From assembly GCF_001592225.1 (NCBI RefSeq), contig NZ_BCWN01000005.1, positions 124,001 through 188,000 of the forward strand: a DNA stretch of 64,000 nucleotides. The letters run 5' to 3'. Each line of letters starts with the position of its first letter. Positions within the stretch are counted from its first letter, which is position 1. Source of the stretch: Castellaniella caeni NBRC 101664 (GTDB lineage: Bacteria > Pseudomonadota > Gammaproteobacteria > Burkholderiales > Burkholderiaceae_B). The notes under the pieces were generated by a model. It ran no database searches, was not told where the DNA came from, and saw only the letters and a list, made by a program, of their open reading frames with translations. The position numbers were made by a program, and so were the translations under genes. Positions 29,024 through 38,310 of the stretch are shown piece after piece.

Positions 29024-29459
29024 AGAAGTCTTGCTGGCCTTTGATTTTGGCCTGAAGAAAATCGGCGTGGCGCTGGGCAATACCCTGACAGGGCAGGCCC
29101 GGCCCCTGGTCATTCTCACGCCCGCCACGCGCCAGCTGCGCTTTGCGCAGGTGGCGGCCCTGTTGGCCGAATGGCAGCCCGACCGCATCATCGTGGGCTT
29201 GCCGCTCACCCTCGACGGCGGCGAACAGCCCGCCTCGCAGCACAGCCGCCGGTTTGCGCGCCAGCTCGAAGGCCGCTTTCATCTGCCGGTCGAACTGGTG
29301 GACGAGCGCGGCTCCAGCCTCGAGGCCCAGCGCATCCTCGGCACGCACGCCGCCGACGATGCGGTCGCGGCGGCCGTCATCCTGCAGCGCTATCTCGACC
29401 AGCGGCCCGGGGCACAGCCCCAGCGGCAGAACCTCTCGCAGGTGCCCGTTCGCGGCTGA
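29016..29459 (+). CDS. ruvX: Putative Holliday junction resolvase RuvX/YqgF
   Basis: A 147-residue RNase H-fold nuclease. The first catalytic Asp is in LLAFDFGLKKIGVALG; VGLPLTLDGG and VDERGSSLEA supply the Glu; DDAVAAAVIL holds the last Asp. YqgF acts in pre-16S rRNA 5' maturation and has been proposed as a junction resolvase. It overlaps yqgE by 8 bp. Confidence 0.92.
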   Translation: MPEEVLLAFDFGLKKIGVALGNTLTGQARPLVILTPATRQLRFAQVAALLAEWQPDRIIVGLPLTLDGGEQPASQHSRRFARQLEGRFHLPVELVDERGSSLEAQRILGTHAADDAVAAAVILQRYLDQRPGAQPQRQNLSQVPVRG

Positions 29460-29601
29460 GCCGACCGCTACGCCGGTGGCTTTTCATCCGCCCGTCGCGG
29501 TGGCGTCTCTTGCGGCGCGCGCCGTCGGCGCCTGGCCTGCGCCCCAGGCCCACACGGTATGATGTGCAGCATTTCCCGGCTGTCCGGGGCAAGGGTCTTG
29601 C

Positions 29602-30393
29602 GTGGCGCCGCTGTTGTTCCTCATTCGTTTTCTGCTGGTCTCCGCCTGGATCGTGCTGGGCCTGTTGACCGAGCTGCTGGTGTTCCCGCTGCTTCGCCGC
29701 CGCGGGCGCCAGCGCGTGGTGGGGGGCTGGTCGCGCGGCCTGTTGCGGCTGTGCGGCGTGCGCGTGCGCCCGCTAGGCCAACCGCTGATGCGCGAGGCGG
29801 CCCTGTGGGTGGCCAACCACGTGTCCTGGGTGGACATCTTCGTGCTCAACAGCGTGCGCCCCACCTCGTTCGTTGCCAAGAGCGACATCCGGCGCTGGCC
29901 CGTCATCGGCCTGCTGGTGGCCTGGGCCGGCACGCTGTTCATCGATCGCGGCCACCGGCAGGCCCTGCGCGAGGCCGGACGCCAGATGGGTGCCTGTTTT
30001 GAACAGGGCGATGTGGTGGGGCTGTTTCCCGAGGGCACGACCAGCATTGGCCTGGACGTTCTGCCCTTTCACGCGGGCCTGTTCGAGGCGGCGGTGCAGG
30101 CTCGCGTGCCGGTGCAGCCGGTGGCGTTACGCTTCCTGCGACGTGGGCGGCGTGCCCCGGAACTGGCTTTTGTGGGCGAGCAGACGCTGGTGGCCAACCT
30201 CTGGTTTCTGCTGGGGGCCTGGGGGGTGTCGGTGGAGTGTGAGTTCCTGCCGCCCATCGGCCCGGCAGAGACCCTGGATCGGGGGCAGATCGCGCATCGC
30301 GCGCATGCTGTGGTGCGCGAGGCCGTGCGCCGTGTCGAGCCGGACGCGGACGCCGCAGCACGCACTCCGGGCGCGCCCGCCGGATCGCCGTAG
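29602..30393 (+). CDS. Lysophospholipid acyltransferase (PlsC family)
   Basis: A 263-residue membrane protein with an N-terminal helix (about 4-30) and a PlsC acyltransferase domain. The catalytic NHVSWVD (HX4D) lies near residue 73 and FPEGTTS near 140. It would transfer an acyl chain to 1-acylglycerol-3-phosphate or a similar lysolipid at the inner membrane. The start is GTG at 29602, after an AAGGG ribosome binding site. It converges with apaH. Confidence 0.88.
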   Translation: MAPLLFLIRFLLVSAWIVLGLLTELLVFPLLRRRGRQRVVGGWSRGLLRLCGVRVRPLGQPLMREAALWVANHVSWVDIFVLNSVRPTSFVAKSDIRRWPVIGLLVAWAGTLFIDRGHRQALREAGRQMGACFEQGDVVGLFPEGTTSIGLDVLPFHAGLFEAAVQARVPVQPVALRFLRRGRRAPELAFVGEQTLVANLWFLLGAWGVSVECEFLPPIGPAETLDRGQIAHRAHAVVREAVRRVEPDADAAARTPGAPAGSP

Positions 30394-30449
30394 CGTGCGA
30401 CGGGCCGCCTTTGCCGGGTGGGCGGTCGCGGTATCCGGGCTGCGCGGGC

Positions 30450-31283
30450 TTACGCGCAGTGTGCGCAGCTGTGCTGGATGATGCGGTGATCGCGCAGCCG
30501 CAGGGCCGTCAGGGCGCGGCCCCAGACGCAGCCAGTGTCCAGGCAGATGGTGTCGGCGCGGATGTTCAGGCCCAGGGCCGACCAGTGGCCGAAGACCACC
30601 GGCTCGGCGTGCGAGCGGCGCCCGGGCAGCTCGAACCAGGGCAGCAGGCCCGGTGCGTCGCGTGGCCCGCCCTTGTGATGAAAATCCATGCGGCCATCTT
30701 CGGCGTGGCAGACCCGCATGCGGGTGAGTGCGTTGACGATGACCCGCATGCGCGCGGGCCCTTGCAGATCGTCGTGCCACTGCAGGGGTTCTTCGCCGTA
30801 AAAGTCGTGCACGGCCTGCTGCCAGGCGGGGCCTTGCAGGGCGGTTTCGATTTCGTGGGCCAGGGCCTGCGCCTGGTCGAGCGTCCAGGCGGGCAGGATG
30901 CCCGCGTGCACCATCACGTGTCCGCGGTCGCGCACCAGCAGGGGCTGGCGGCGCAGCCAGTCGATGAGCGCATCGCGGTCGGGGGCGTCGAGAATGTCCT
31001 GGAGCGTATCGGATTTGCCCTGCTTGCGCACCCCGGCCACCACCGCCAGCAGGTGCAGGTCATGGTTGCCCAGGATGACCCGCGCCCGGTGACCCAGGCC
31101 GCGGATCAGGCGCAGGGCGCCCAGCGAGTCGGGGCCACGGTTGACGAGGTCGCCGGCAAACCAGATTTCGGTGGCCGGGTCGGCCAGGTCGGGATGGGCC
31201 AGCAGGCCGCGCAAGGCGCCTGCGCAGCCCTGTACGTCGCCGATGACCCAGACGTCGGAAGCGGGGGCGGACACCGTATTCAT
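30450..31283 (-). CDS. apaH: Symmetrical bis(5'-nucleosyl)-tetraphosphatase ApaH
   Basis: ApaH splits Ap4A to two ADP, controlling the alarmone and removing NpnN RNA caps. The 277-residue protein has the metallophosphatase motifs VIGDVQGC, FAGDLVNRGPDS, VILGNHD and VMVHAGILP. Its ATG overlaps the lptG stop by 4 bp (ATGA), so the two are coupled. This is a frequent Burkholderiales neighbour of envelope genes. Confidence 0.94.
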   Translation of the reverse strand: MNTVSAPASDVWVIGDVQGCAGALRGLLAHPDLADPATEIWFAGDLVNRGPDSLGALRLIRGLGHRARVILGNHDLHLLAVVAGVRKQGKSDTLQDILDAPDRDALIDWLRRQPLLVRDRGHVMVHAGILPAWTLDQAQALAHEIETALQGPAWQQAVHDFYGEEPLQWHDDLQGPARMRVIVNALTRMRVCHAEDGRMDFHHKGGPRDAPGLLPWFELPGRRSHAEPVVFGHWSALGLNIRADTICLDTGCVWGRALTALRLRDHRIIQHSCAHCA

Positions 31284-32455
31284 GCGGCGCGCCGTTCGAG
31301 GCGCCGCTGCCGCCACCACAGGGACAGCGGGTGGCGGTGCTCCATCGCCAACAGGGCCACCAGCGCCAGCAACAGGCCCAGCAGGTTGGGCACGAGCGCC
31401 GTGGCCCAGGGGGCCCAGTCGCCCAGCATGCCGGCGTTGAGCGCCAGCTGGTTGAGCATGAAGAAGCCCACGCCCAGGATGATGCCGAGGAACACTTTGG
31501 GGCCGATGCCGCCCCGGCGGGTCTGCATGAAACCGATGGGCGCCGCGATCGTCATCATCACCAGCAGCGTGAAGGGGTAGGCGATCTTGCGCCACAGGGC
31601 GACCTCTTGCCGATCGGTCTGCAGGTGGTTCTTTTGCAGGTACTGGATGTAGTCGAGCAGGTCGGTGATCGCCATGCGCTCGGGCGTGAGGATGCGCGCG
31701 ATCAGCCGCTCGGGCGTGAGCGATGTGGGGATGCTGCGCGTCTCCAGACGGATGACTTCGCCAACCGGGGCGCTGGGCACGCGACCATCGGCCAGGGCGC
31801 TGGTGGCCTGCGAGCGGATGCGCGTTTCGGTGATGCCGCGCAGCGTGAGGTGCCCCTGCTCGAACTGGCCGCTGTCGGCCTGCACATAGGCCCTCAGCGT
31901 GTCATCCGGACGGAACTCGTACAGCACGACGCCCTCGACCTGGCCGTGACCGCCCAGCTTGTGGATGTTGATGATGCGGGTGCCGTCTTGCGTATCGCCT
32001 TCTTTGAACCAATAGCCGCTGGACAGTCGCCCGCCGTCGGTGCGCCCCATGAGGGCCAGCCGGGATTCGCTGCCGCGCAGTTCGGCGGCCGGGGTGATGT
32101 ATTCAGACAGGATGTAGGCGCCCAGCACCAGCGGGATGGTGATGAGCCAGAGCGTGCCCAGCAGCTTCAGGCCGCTGACCCCGGAGGCGCGCAGGATGGT
32201 GAGTTCGTTGCGCTGGGCGAGGCTGGCCAGGGCCAGCACGGCGCCGATCAGCAGGCCGATGGGCAAAAGCTCGTACAGGTGGTTGGGCAGGTCGAGCGCC
32301 TGCAGATAGAAGAGGTTGAGCAGGGTGAGGTGATCGCCCACCTTGTCCAGGCCCTCGATGAGGGCGAAGAACATGAACAGGCCCACGAGTGCCACCAGCA
32401 CGACCGTGGTCGAGCGGTAGATTTCCCGGGCAATGTAGCGTCGAGCCGTGCGCAT
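31280..32455 (-). CDS. lptG: LPS export permease LptG
   Basis: A 391-residue inner-membrane permease of the LptB2FG complex that extracts lipopolysaccharide from the inner membrane. Helices sit at both ends (about 12-35, 60-120, 300-385) around a periplasmic beta-jellyroll. GLFMFFALIEGLDKVG and ELTILRASGVSG are LptG-typical. The partner permease gene lptF, usually just upstream, is absent here; the upstream neighbour is mtgA. It is translationally coupled to apaH. Confidence 0.87.
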   Translation of the reverse strand: MRTARRYIAREIYRSTTVVLVALVGLFMFFALIEGLDKVGDHLTLLNLFYLQALDLPNHLYELLPIGLLIGAVLALASLAQRNELTILRASGVSGLKLLGTLWLITIPLVLGAYILSEYITPAAELRGSESRLALMGRTDGGRLSSGYWFKEGDTQDGTRIINIHKLGGHGQVEGVVLYEFRPDDTLRAYVQADSGQFEQGHLTLRGITETRIRSQATSALADGRVPSAPVGEVIRLETRSIPTSLTPERLIARILTPERMAITDLLDYIQYLQKNHLQTDRQEVALWRKIAYPFTLLVMMTIAAPIGFMQTRRGGIGPKVFLGIILGVGFFMLNQLALNAGMLGDWAPWATALVPNLLGLLLALVALLAMEHRHPLSLWWRQRRLERRAA

Positions 32456-32551
32456 GGATCAAACTGCGGTGAAAACTTCAATAGTACTCTGATCTGCCCG
32501 ACGGCCCTGGTCGGACGGGCTTGATCGGCGCGTTTCCCGGGGCGGGCGGCC

Positions 32552-33256
32552 TCATGGCACCTCGACCAGGCGCATGCGTGCCCGCACGGTGGCGGCGTGC
32601 GCGCGCAGGTACGCGGTCATGCCGTGCTGGTCGTAGTACGCCGGGTTGGGCAGCATCGAGGCGAGTTCCGCCGCCTGGGTGGCACTCAGGCGCGCGGCGC
32701 TGCTGCGGTAATAGTGGGCTGCCGCCGCTTGCGCGCCGAAGGTGGCCTTGCCCCATTGCGCCACGTTCAGGTAGAGCTCCAGGATGCGGCGCTTGTCCAT
32801 CACCAGCTCGATCATGTAGGTGAGAATCAACTCCTGCCCCTTGCGCAGATAATTGCGCGAGTTGGACAGGAACAGATTCTTGGCCAGCTGCTGGGTGATG
32901 GTCGAGCCGCCTCGGCGCTTGCCGCGCCCGCGTGCCTCCTGGCGCTGGTTGTAGCGCCAGGCTTTGCGGATGGCGTCCCATTCCACCCCGTCGTGCTCGA
33001 CGAAACCCGAGTCTTCGGACGCAATGACGGCGCGCTTGAGCTGGGGGCTGATCTGGGCGTAGGGCACCCATTGATGGCTCAGCCGCGCCTTGGGGTCGTC
33101 CATGCGCAGCGCCTGCAGGGTGTCCTGCATGACGGGCGTGAAACCCGGATTGCGGTACTTGAACCAGACCACCATGCCGAACAGGCCCACCTGGTACAGG
33201 AATACGGCGCAAAGCGCGACGAGCAGCGCGGCGGTCAGCACGCGGCGCCCGCGCAT
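32552..33256 (-). CDS. mtgA: Monofunctional peptidoglycan glycosyltransferase MtgA
   Basis: A 234-residue protein with one N-terminal membrane helix (about 8-28) and a GT51 domain that polymerises lipid II. The catalytic Glu is in VIASEDSGF; RRGGSTITQQLAKNLFL and ELYLNVAQWG are the other conserved blocks. Its ATG shares a base with the stop codon of the TonB-like gene (TGATG). Confidence 0.95.
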   Translation of the reverse strand: MRGRRVLTAALLVALCAVFLYQVGLFGMVVWFKYRNPGFTPVMQDTLQALRMDDPKARLSHQWVPYAQISPQLKRAVIASEDSGFVEHDGVEWDAIRKAWRYNQRQEARGRGKRRGGSTITQQLAKNLFLSNSRNYLRKGQELILTYMIELVMDKRRILELYLNVAQWGKATFGAQAAAAHYYRSSAARLSATQAAELASMLPNPAYYDQHGMTAYLRAHAATVRARMRLVEVP

Positions 33257-34149
33257 CAGGGGGTCTCCGTGCTCAGGCCGCCACGGGTGAAGTGCCAGGT
33301 TCGGGTGATGGCCAGGACGTCGGTCTGCCGGGCCAGCTGTGTCGGCAGCGGCGGAAACGGCGCCGCCAGCTCGACGATGCGCCGCGCCGCGCTGTTGAGC
33401 ACCGCGTGGCTGGATGGGCGGTCGAATTCCAGGTGGTCGAGCTGGCCGTCGCGGCGGATATAGACCGTGAGCTGCAGCTCGCCATAGATTTTGCCGCGCG
33501 CCTCGGGTGGATAGTGTTCGGTGCCGATGAGTTCGATGCGTCGGCGCCAGGCCTCGACGTAGGCGGCATAGTCCACCGCGCGGGTGGCGGGGGCAACAAA
33601 GGTTTGCCGCGGTTGGGCGTTGTAGCGCTCGATGCGTTCCTTGAGCGCCGCGATGCGGGCGCTGAGCACCAGGCTTTCCTGCTGGCGGTCGTCTTCGCCC
33701 GGATCCGCGCTTTGTCCCAGCAGCTGCGGGCTGGGGCGCGAGGCCGCCACCTGGTCGTGCGCTTCGAGTTGGGCCAGCAGCTGGCGCTGTTCGGCTTCGA
33801 GTTCGGCCTGGCGCCGACGCAAGGCTTCGAGCACGGTTTCATCGGCGCTGTCCGCGCTGGTGCGCGGCAGGGGCGACGCTGCCAGGCCCGCCGCCTGTTC
33901 GCCACCGCCATCCAGGTTGTTTTGTGCCAGCGCCTGCGCCTGCAGCGGCGCCTGGTCGCTGCGGCTGTTGACGAGGGTGATGTCCAGCGTGGGCAGCGGC
34001 GCGGGGGCCGGGGGGCTGACGCCCTGCCAGAGCAGCAGCAAGCCATGCAGGCAGGCGGAGATCAGCAAGGCCGTGGCCATGCGGCTGCGCCCCTCGCGCG
34101 GCGCTTGCAGCAGCTGCAGGGGCAGCGGATCGGCCGTCGGCTGTGTCAT
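33256..34149 (-). CDS. TonB-like energy transducer
   Basis: A 297-residue protein. It has an N-terminal helix (about 25-42, ALLISACLHGLLLLWQG), a long Gln/Glu/Ala-rich coiled-coil region (about 95-190) and a C-terminal TonB domain (about 205-290, including YIRRDGQLDHLEFDRPSS). TonB links the proton gradient to outer-membrane receptors. The middle is a helical stretch in place of the usual proline-rich spacer. No exbB or exbD is adjacent. It may instead help envelope assembly alongside mtgA, with which it overlaps. Confidence 0.78.
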   Translation of the reverse strand: MTQPTADPLPLQLLQAPREGRSRMATALLISACLHGLLLLWQGVSPPAPAPLPTLDITLVNSRSDQAPLQAQALAQNNLDGGGEQAAGLAASPLPRTSADSADETVLEALRRRQAELEAEQRQLLAQLEAHDQVAASRPSPQLLGQSADPGEDDRQQESLVLSARIAALKERIERYNAQPRQTFVAPATRAVDYAAYVEAWRRRIELIGTEHYPPEARGKIYGELQLTVYIRRDGQLDHLEFDRPSSHAVLNSAARRIVELAAPFPPLPTQLARQTDVLAITRTWHFTRGGLSTETP

Positions 34150-34164
34150 GGTGCGGGCCTTGCC

Positions 34165-36045
34165 TCAAAGTGCCTCGTGCAGCCGGCACTCGATTTCCAG
34201 CCCCAGCTCGTCGAAGCCCAGGATGTCGAGCACGATTTCCTGGCCGCGCTCGAAGGTGGGCAGGCCGTTGATGCGCGTGACCAGCGGGGCGCAGGCCAGG
34301 CGTACCAGGTTTTCGCGCAGCACGTGGGCGCGCACTTCTTTCAGGCCCTGCTGCTGCAGCCAGCGGATGCACCAGTAGCGTTCCATGGCCGACTGGAAAT
34401 CGCCCCACAGCGTGTACTGCGAATCGAAGGCGCCGATCAGCGCGTACAGGTCGGCATCCTTGGGCTTGAAGGGCGCGGCCAGCCGGGCCGAGACGCCGTG
34501 TTCGGCGGCGGCGATGATCTGACCCTGGTTGACCAGATCGACGTAGCGGCGCAGTGGCGAGGTGGACCAGATGTACTGCGGCACGGCGATCGATTCGTGC
34601 GGCAGGGCCTGCGTGGACATGCGCGTGCGCCCCATCTGCTGCGAACGGTAGATGCCCGGCACGCCATGCTGGGCGAGCAGAGCCCCCCACTGCGTGTTGG
34701 TGAGGATCATGTATTCGGCCACCAGGCGCTCCAGCGGGGCATTGCGCTGGCGCGGGATGAGGTGGATGACGGAGTCCGGATCGTTGGCCGGGCCTTCGAG
34801 CTCGAAGCTGTATTCGATGCGGTCGTTGTTCTCGGGTTTGCCGCGGGCGCGGTCGCGCGCGGCGCTCAGGTGCTGGGCAAACTGCCACAGCGGGCGCAGC
34901 CAGTGGGCGTAGGGCACCTCGGCGGCGGGGTCGGCCAGGGCGGTTTCGCTGATCTGCTCGCTGAGCAGGTCGTGACGCAGGTTCTTGCGCACCTGGATGC
35001 GTTCCAGCCGGGTTTCCGTGGCCAGCACTTCGCCGTCGTGCAGCCGCCCGGTGACGTACAGCGACAGGGCGGGCCGCCACTGGCCCTCGTCCAGGGAAAA
35101 GGCCGTGATCAGCTCGCGCGGCAGCATGGGGATCTTGTCGCCCGGCATGTACACCGTGGACATGCGGCTGCGCGCCATGTCGTCAAAGGCGCTGCCGCGC
35201 GTGATGGCCAGCGCCGGGGCGGCGATGTGGATGCCCACGCGGATCGTGTCCGCGTCGGGCAGCGAGACCGACAGCGCGTCGTCGATCTCGATCGTGCTGG
35301 AATCATCGACCGAATAGGCCTCGATGTCCGTCTGCGGCAGGTGATCTCCCCAGTTTTCGACCGCGACGGGTGGCCACTCGGTGCCCTTGGGAAAGTGCGT
35401 GGCGAGAAAGCGCTCGCGCATCATGGCCAGGGGGTTGGGCCAGACGCCCAGCGAGAGCAGCAGCTTTTCCGGACTGATGGCCAGCTGCTGGACGGCGGCG
35501 TCGAAGGCCTTCCATTCGAGGGTGTTCTTGTCGGGGCGGTCGAGAAAACCCGCCGCGACCGCCTGCAGGGCTTCGGGCAGCCTGCCCGCCACCAGTTCGT
35601 CCGTCCAGTGTTGCTGTTGTTCGGCCTGCAGGCGTTTTTTCTCGATGGCGGCCAGTGCCGCCTGCAGGATGTCGGGCGGCGCCGGGCGAAAGAGCCCGCG
35701 GCCACGTCGATGGAAATAGGCTGGCGCCGCCGACAGGGCCAGGATGAGGGCGGTCTTTTCGACCGCGTCGGGCGCGTGGCCAAAGTAGTCTTGCGCCAGC
35801 GCCGCGGCTTCAAACTCTTGCTGCGGCGCGAACTCCCAGAGGAAATCGGGTTCGAGCGTGGCGGCCAGCGTATCGGCGGCGGGCAGCAGGGCCTCGGGAG
35901 CCGGCTGTTCGAAGGTGAACAGGACGTTGTTGCGCTTGATCTTGCTGCGCTTGCCCGAAGCCGACTCGACCTGCAAGGAGGTGTCGGCTTCGGAGAAGAT
36001 GGTTTCGGCCTTGAGCTTGCCGGCGTCTTCGTAGAGAACGTGCAT
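34165..36045 (-). CDS. RNase II/RNase R family exoribonuclease
   Basis: A 626-residue protein. The RNB catalytic domain runs from about 270 to 560, opening with AYSVDDSSTIEIDDALSV, whose Asp cluster holds the metal ion. MGRTRMSTQALPHE and YIWSTSPLRRYVDLVNQ are also family motifs. It would degrade RNA 3' to 5'. The N-terminal 200 residues are not the usual cold-shock domains, so this is the shorter betaproteobacterial form. It lies between mpl and the TonB-like gene, 21 and 15 bp away. Confidence 0.88.
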   Translation of the reverse strand: MHVLYEDAGKLKAETIFSEADTSLQVESASGKRSKIKRNNVLFTFEQPAPEALLPAADTLAATLEPDFLWEFAPQQEFEAAALAQDYFGHAPDAVEKTALILALSAAPAYFHRRGRGLFRPAPPDILQAALAAIEKKRLQAEQQQHWTDELVAGRLPEALQAVAAGFLDRPDKNTLEWKAFDAAVQQLAISPEKLLLSLGVWPNPLAMMRERFLATHFPKGTEWPPVAVENWGDHLPQTDIEAYSVDDSSTIEIDDALSVSLPDADTIRVGIHIAAPALAITRGSAFDDMARSRMSTVYMPGDKIPMLPRELITAFSLDEGQWRPALSLYVTGRLHDGEVLATETRLERIQVRKNLRHDLLSEQISETALADPAAEVPYAHWLRPLWQFAQHLSAARDRARGKPENNDRIEYSFELEGPANDPDSVIHLIPRQRNAPLERLVAEYMILTNTQWGALLAQHGVPGIYRSQQMGRTRMSTQALPHESIAVPQYIWSTSPLRRYVDLVNQGQIIAAAEHGVSARLAAPFKPKDADLYALIGAFDSQYTLWGDFQSAMERYWCIRWLQQQGLKEVRAHVLRENLVRLACAPLVTRINGLPTFERGQEIVLDILGFDELGLEIECRLHEAL

Positions 36046-36066
36046 GTGAGAAGGGGATGTGGGGGG

Positions 36067-37479
36067 TCAGTGGGACGTGGTGTTCCCGGGAGAGCGGGGG
36101 ACGGCGCGCAGGGCGAGCGCGTCGAGCAGCTTCTGGTGGATGCCGCCAAAGCCGCCGTTGCTCATGATGAGGATATGGTCGCCGGGCCGGGCCTGGGCCG
36201 ACAGGGTTGCGATGAGCGGGTCGAGCGTATCGCCTGTCCAGGCGAGGCGGGTGTCCAGCGGGGCCAGTACGTCGGCGGGGTTCCAGCCCAGCGCCTGCTT
36301 GCCGTGCGTCTGGCCGTAGCAGAAGACGAGGTCGGCCTGCGCCAGCGCGCCGGGCAACTGCTGCGCCATGGTGCCCAGCTTCATGGTGTTGGAGCGGGGT
36401 TCGATGACGGCGAGAATGCGGCTTCGCGGGCCGACCCGGCGGCGCAGGCCGTCGATGGTGGTGGCGATGGCGCTGGGGTGGTGGGCGAAATCGTCGTAGA
36501 CGGCGATGCCGTCTACCGTGCCGCGCAGTTCGAGACGGCGGCGCACGCCCTGAAAGGCGTTCAGCGCCGCGATGCCCGCCTGCGCCGGGATGCCGGCGTG
36601 ATGGGCGGCGGCCAGGGCGGCCAGGGCATTGGCCTGGTTGTGGCGCCCCGTGAGCGACCAGTCGAGCCAGCCCTGGGACTGGCCCTGGAAGACGATTTCG
36701 CAGCGTCGGTCGTCTTGTGCGTCGGGCCGCGCCTGCCAGTCGCCGTCGGCGCCGAAGGTGGCGATCGGGCTCCAGCAGCCCTGCGCCAGCACGCGGTCGA
36801 GCGCCGCGCTGTGGCGCGGGCGGATGATCCGGCCGCTGGCCGGAATCGTGCGCACCAGGTGGTGAAACTGGCGCTCGATGGCCGCCAGGTCGGGGAAAAT
36901 GTCGGCGTGGTCGAATTCCAGGTTGTTCAAGATGGCCGTGCGCGGGCGGTAATGCACGAATTTCGAGCGCTTGTCGAAGAAGGCCGTGTCGTATTCGTCG
37001 GCCTCGATGACGAAGCGCGTGCGCGCGGCGTCGTAGCGCGCCGAGACTTTCAGGTCGGGAGCGACGCCGCCAATGAGAAAATTGGCCGGCTGGCCCGCGT
37101 GTTCGAAAATCCAGGCCAGCATCGAGCTGGTGGTGGTCTTGCCGTGGGTGCCCGCGACGGCCAGCACGTGCTGGCCCGCCAGGATGTGGTCGGCCAGCCA
37201 TTGCGGGCCGGAGACGTAGCGCAGCCCCTGGTCGAGGATGGCTTCCATCAGCGGGTTGCCGCGGCTGACCACGTTGCCGATGATGTACAGGTCGGCGCCC
37301 AGCTTGACCTGGCTGGCGTCGAAGCCTTCGACCAGCGTGATGCCCTGCTCGCGCAGCTGCGTGCTCATGGGCGGGTAGACCCCCGCGTCGCAGCCTGTGA
37401 CCTGATGGCCCGCCGAGCGGGCGATCAGGGCCAGGCCGCCCATGAATGTGCCGCAGATTCCCAGTATGTGTACGTGCAT
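36067..37479 (-). CDS. mpl: Murein peptide ligase Mpl
   Basis: Mpl reattaches the recycled tripeptide L-Ala-gamma-D-Glu-meso-DAP to UDP-MurNAc in peptidoglycan recycling. The 470-residue protein starts MHVHILGICGTFMGGLALIA, has the ATP loop AGTHGKTTTSSM near 110 and NNLEFDHADIF near 190, typical of Mur ligases. It is divergent from the TlpA-like gene and heads a minus-strand run to apaH. AnmK, another recycling enzyme, is encoded 20 kb away. Confidence 0.95.
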   Translation of the reverse strand: MHVHILGICGTFMGGLALIARSAGHQVTGCDAGVYPPMSTQLREQGITLVEGFDASQVKLGADLYIIGNVVSRGNPLMEAILDQGLRYVSGPQWLADHILAGQHVLAVAGTHGKTTTSSMLAWIFEHAGQPANFLIGGVAPDLKVSARYDAARTRFVIEADEYDTAFFDKRSKFVHYRPRTAILNNLEFDHADIFPDLAAIERQFHHLVRTIPASGRIIRPRHSAALDRVLAQGCWSPIATFGADGDWQARPDAQDDRRCEIVFQGQSQGWLDWSLTGRHNQANALAALAAAHHAGIPAQAGIAALNAFQGVRRRLELRGTVDGIAVYDDFAHHPSAIATTIDGLRRRVGPRSRILAVIEPRSNTMKLGTMAQQLPGALAQADLVFCYGQTHGKQALGWNPADVLAPLDTRLAWTGDTLDPLIATLSAQARPGDHILIMSNGGFGGIHQKLLDALALRAVPRSPGNTTSH

Positions 37480-37557
37480 TGCAACCTCCGGCCTGTATTG
37501 TAGGGTAGGCCCCAGTGCTATGATGGCCTCGCAACAGGTTTTACAGGTGGTGAAAGG

Positions 37558-38052
37558 ATGGACAGGCGGACATTCCTGCGCGGGGCCGTGTGCTGCGGTC
37601 TGACAGTTGGTGCCGGGCGGGCCGGGGCGTCGCTGCTGCCCGCCAGCCCCGTGTTCGGGCGCGCATTCGACGCGCTCGACGGCGCCAGCCAGCCCTTGGC
37701 CCAGTACCTGGGGCGCCCCATTTTGATGAACTTCTGGGCCAGCTGGTGTGCGCCCTGCGTGCGTGAAATGCCCCTGCTCGAATCCGTGCACCACCAGCAC
37801 CCGGGTCTTCTGGTATTGGGTCTGGCGGTCGATACGCGGGCCAATGTCGTGCGCTTCCTCGACAAGATCAAGGTTTCGTACCCGCTGCTGCTCACCGGCA
37901 CGCAGGGCATCCCCCTGATGCGCGAACTGGGCAACAAGGGCGGCGGCCTGCCGTTCACCGTGCTGTTCGACCGCCAGGGACATGCCGCTTCCTTCGTCAT
38001 CGGCGAACTCAAGGAAGCCGATTTGCAGCAGCGTTTGCAGCAGATACTTTAA
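37558..38052 (+). CDS. TlpA/ResA-like thiol-disulfide protein with Tat-type signal
   Basis: A 164-residue protein with a thioredoxin fold and active site WCAPC near residue 64. The N-terminus MDRRTFLRG has a twin-arginine pattern, so it may be exported folded to the periplasm, where it would reduce disulfides, for example in cytochrome c maturation. The conserved cis-proline is in GGLPFTVLFD. It stands 78 bp from the divergent mpl and 258 bp before accB. Confidence 0.87.
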   Translation: MDRRTFLRGAVCCGLTVGAGRAGASLLPASPVFGRAFDALDGASQPLAQYLGRPILMNFWASWCAPCVREMPLLESVHHQHPGLLVLGLAVDTRANVVRFLDKIKVSYPLLLTGTQGIPLMRELGNKGGGLPFTVLFDRQGHAASFVIGELKEADLQQRLQQIL

Positions 38053-38310
38053 GTTTCAATTTTGCTGGGGCAGCGGCTGGAGTGCCCATTTTTAATGGAC
38101 AAATCGCTGTTTTTAGCGTAAAAAGGCGGTTTGAAGGGCTGATGCGTTCGGGTTGTGGCTGTCTGTCGGCCCCCGATCGCCGGGCATCAGGTGGCCGTCG
38201 TAGATTCTTCCCCTCGTCTGGGGCAGACCGACGGCAAATTTGTTTGTGCCGCCCGCATCCAATCATCTTGGGCCTGCCATGTCGCGGCCTGCACACAGGA
38301 ATCATTTCTC

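Noticed and set aside
33292..37503. A very long plus-strand open frame of about 1,400 codons
   Set aside because: It lies antisense to mtgA's neighbours, the RNase II-like gene and mpl, all with clear family motifs. The composition (Gly/Arg/Val/His/Gln-rich) is that of a high-GC shadow frame.
38053..38310. aroQ or another gene between the TlpA-like gene and accB
   Set aside because: A frame is open upstream of accB, but it has no aroQ motif and no family similarity. The region is better read as a leader and promoter.
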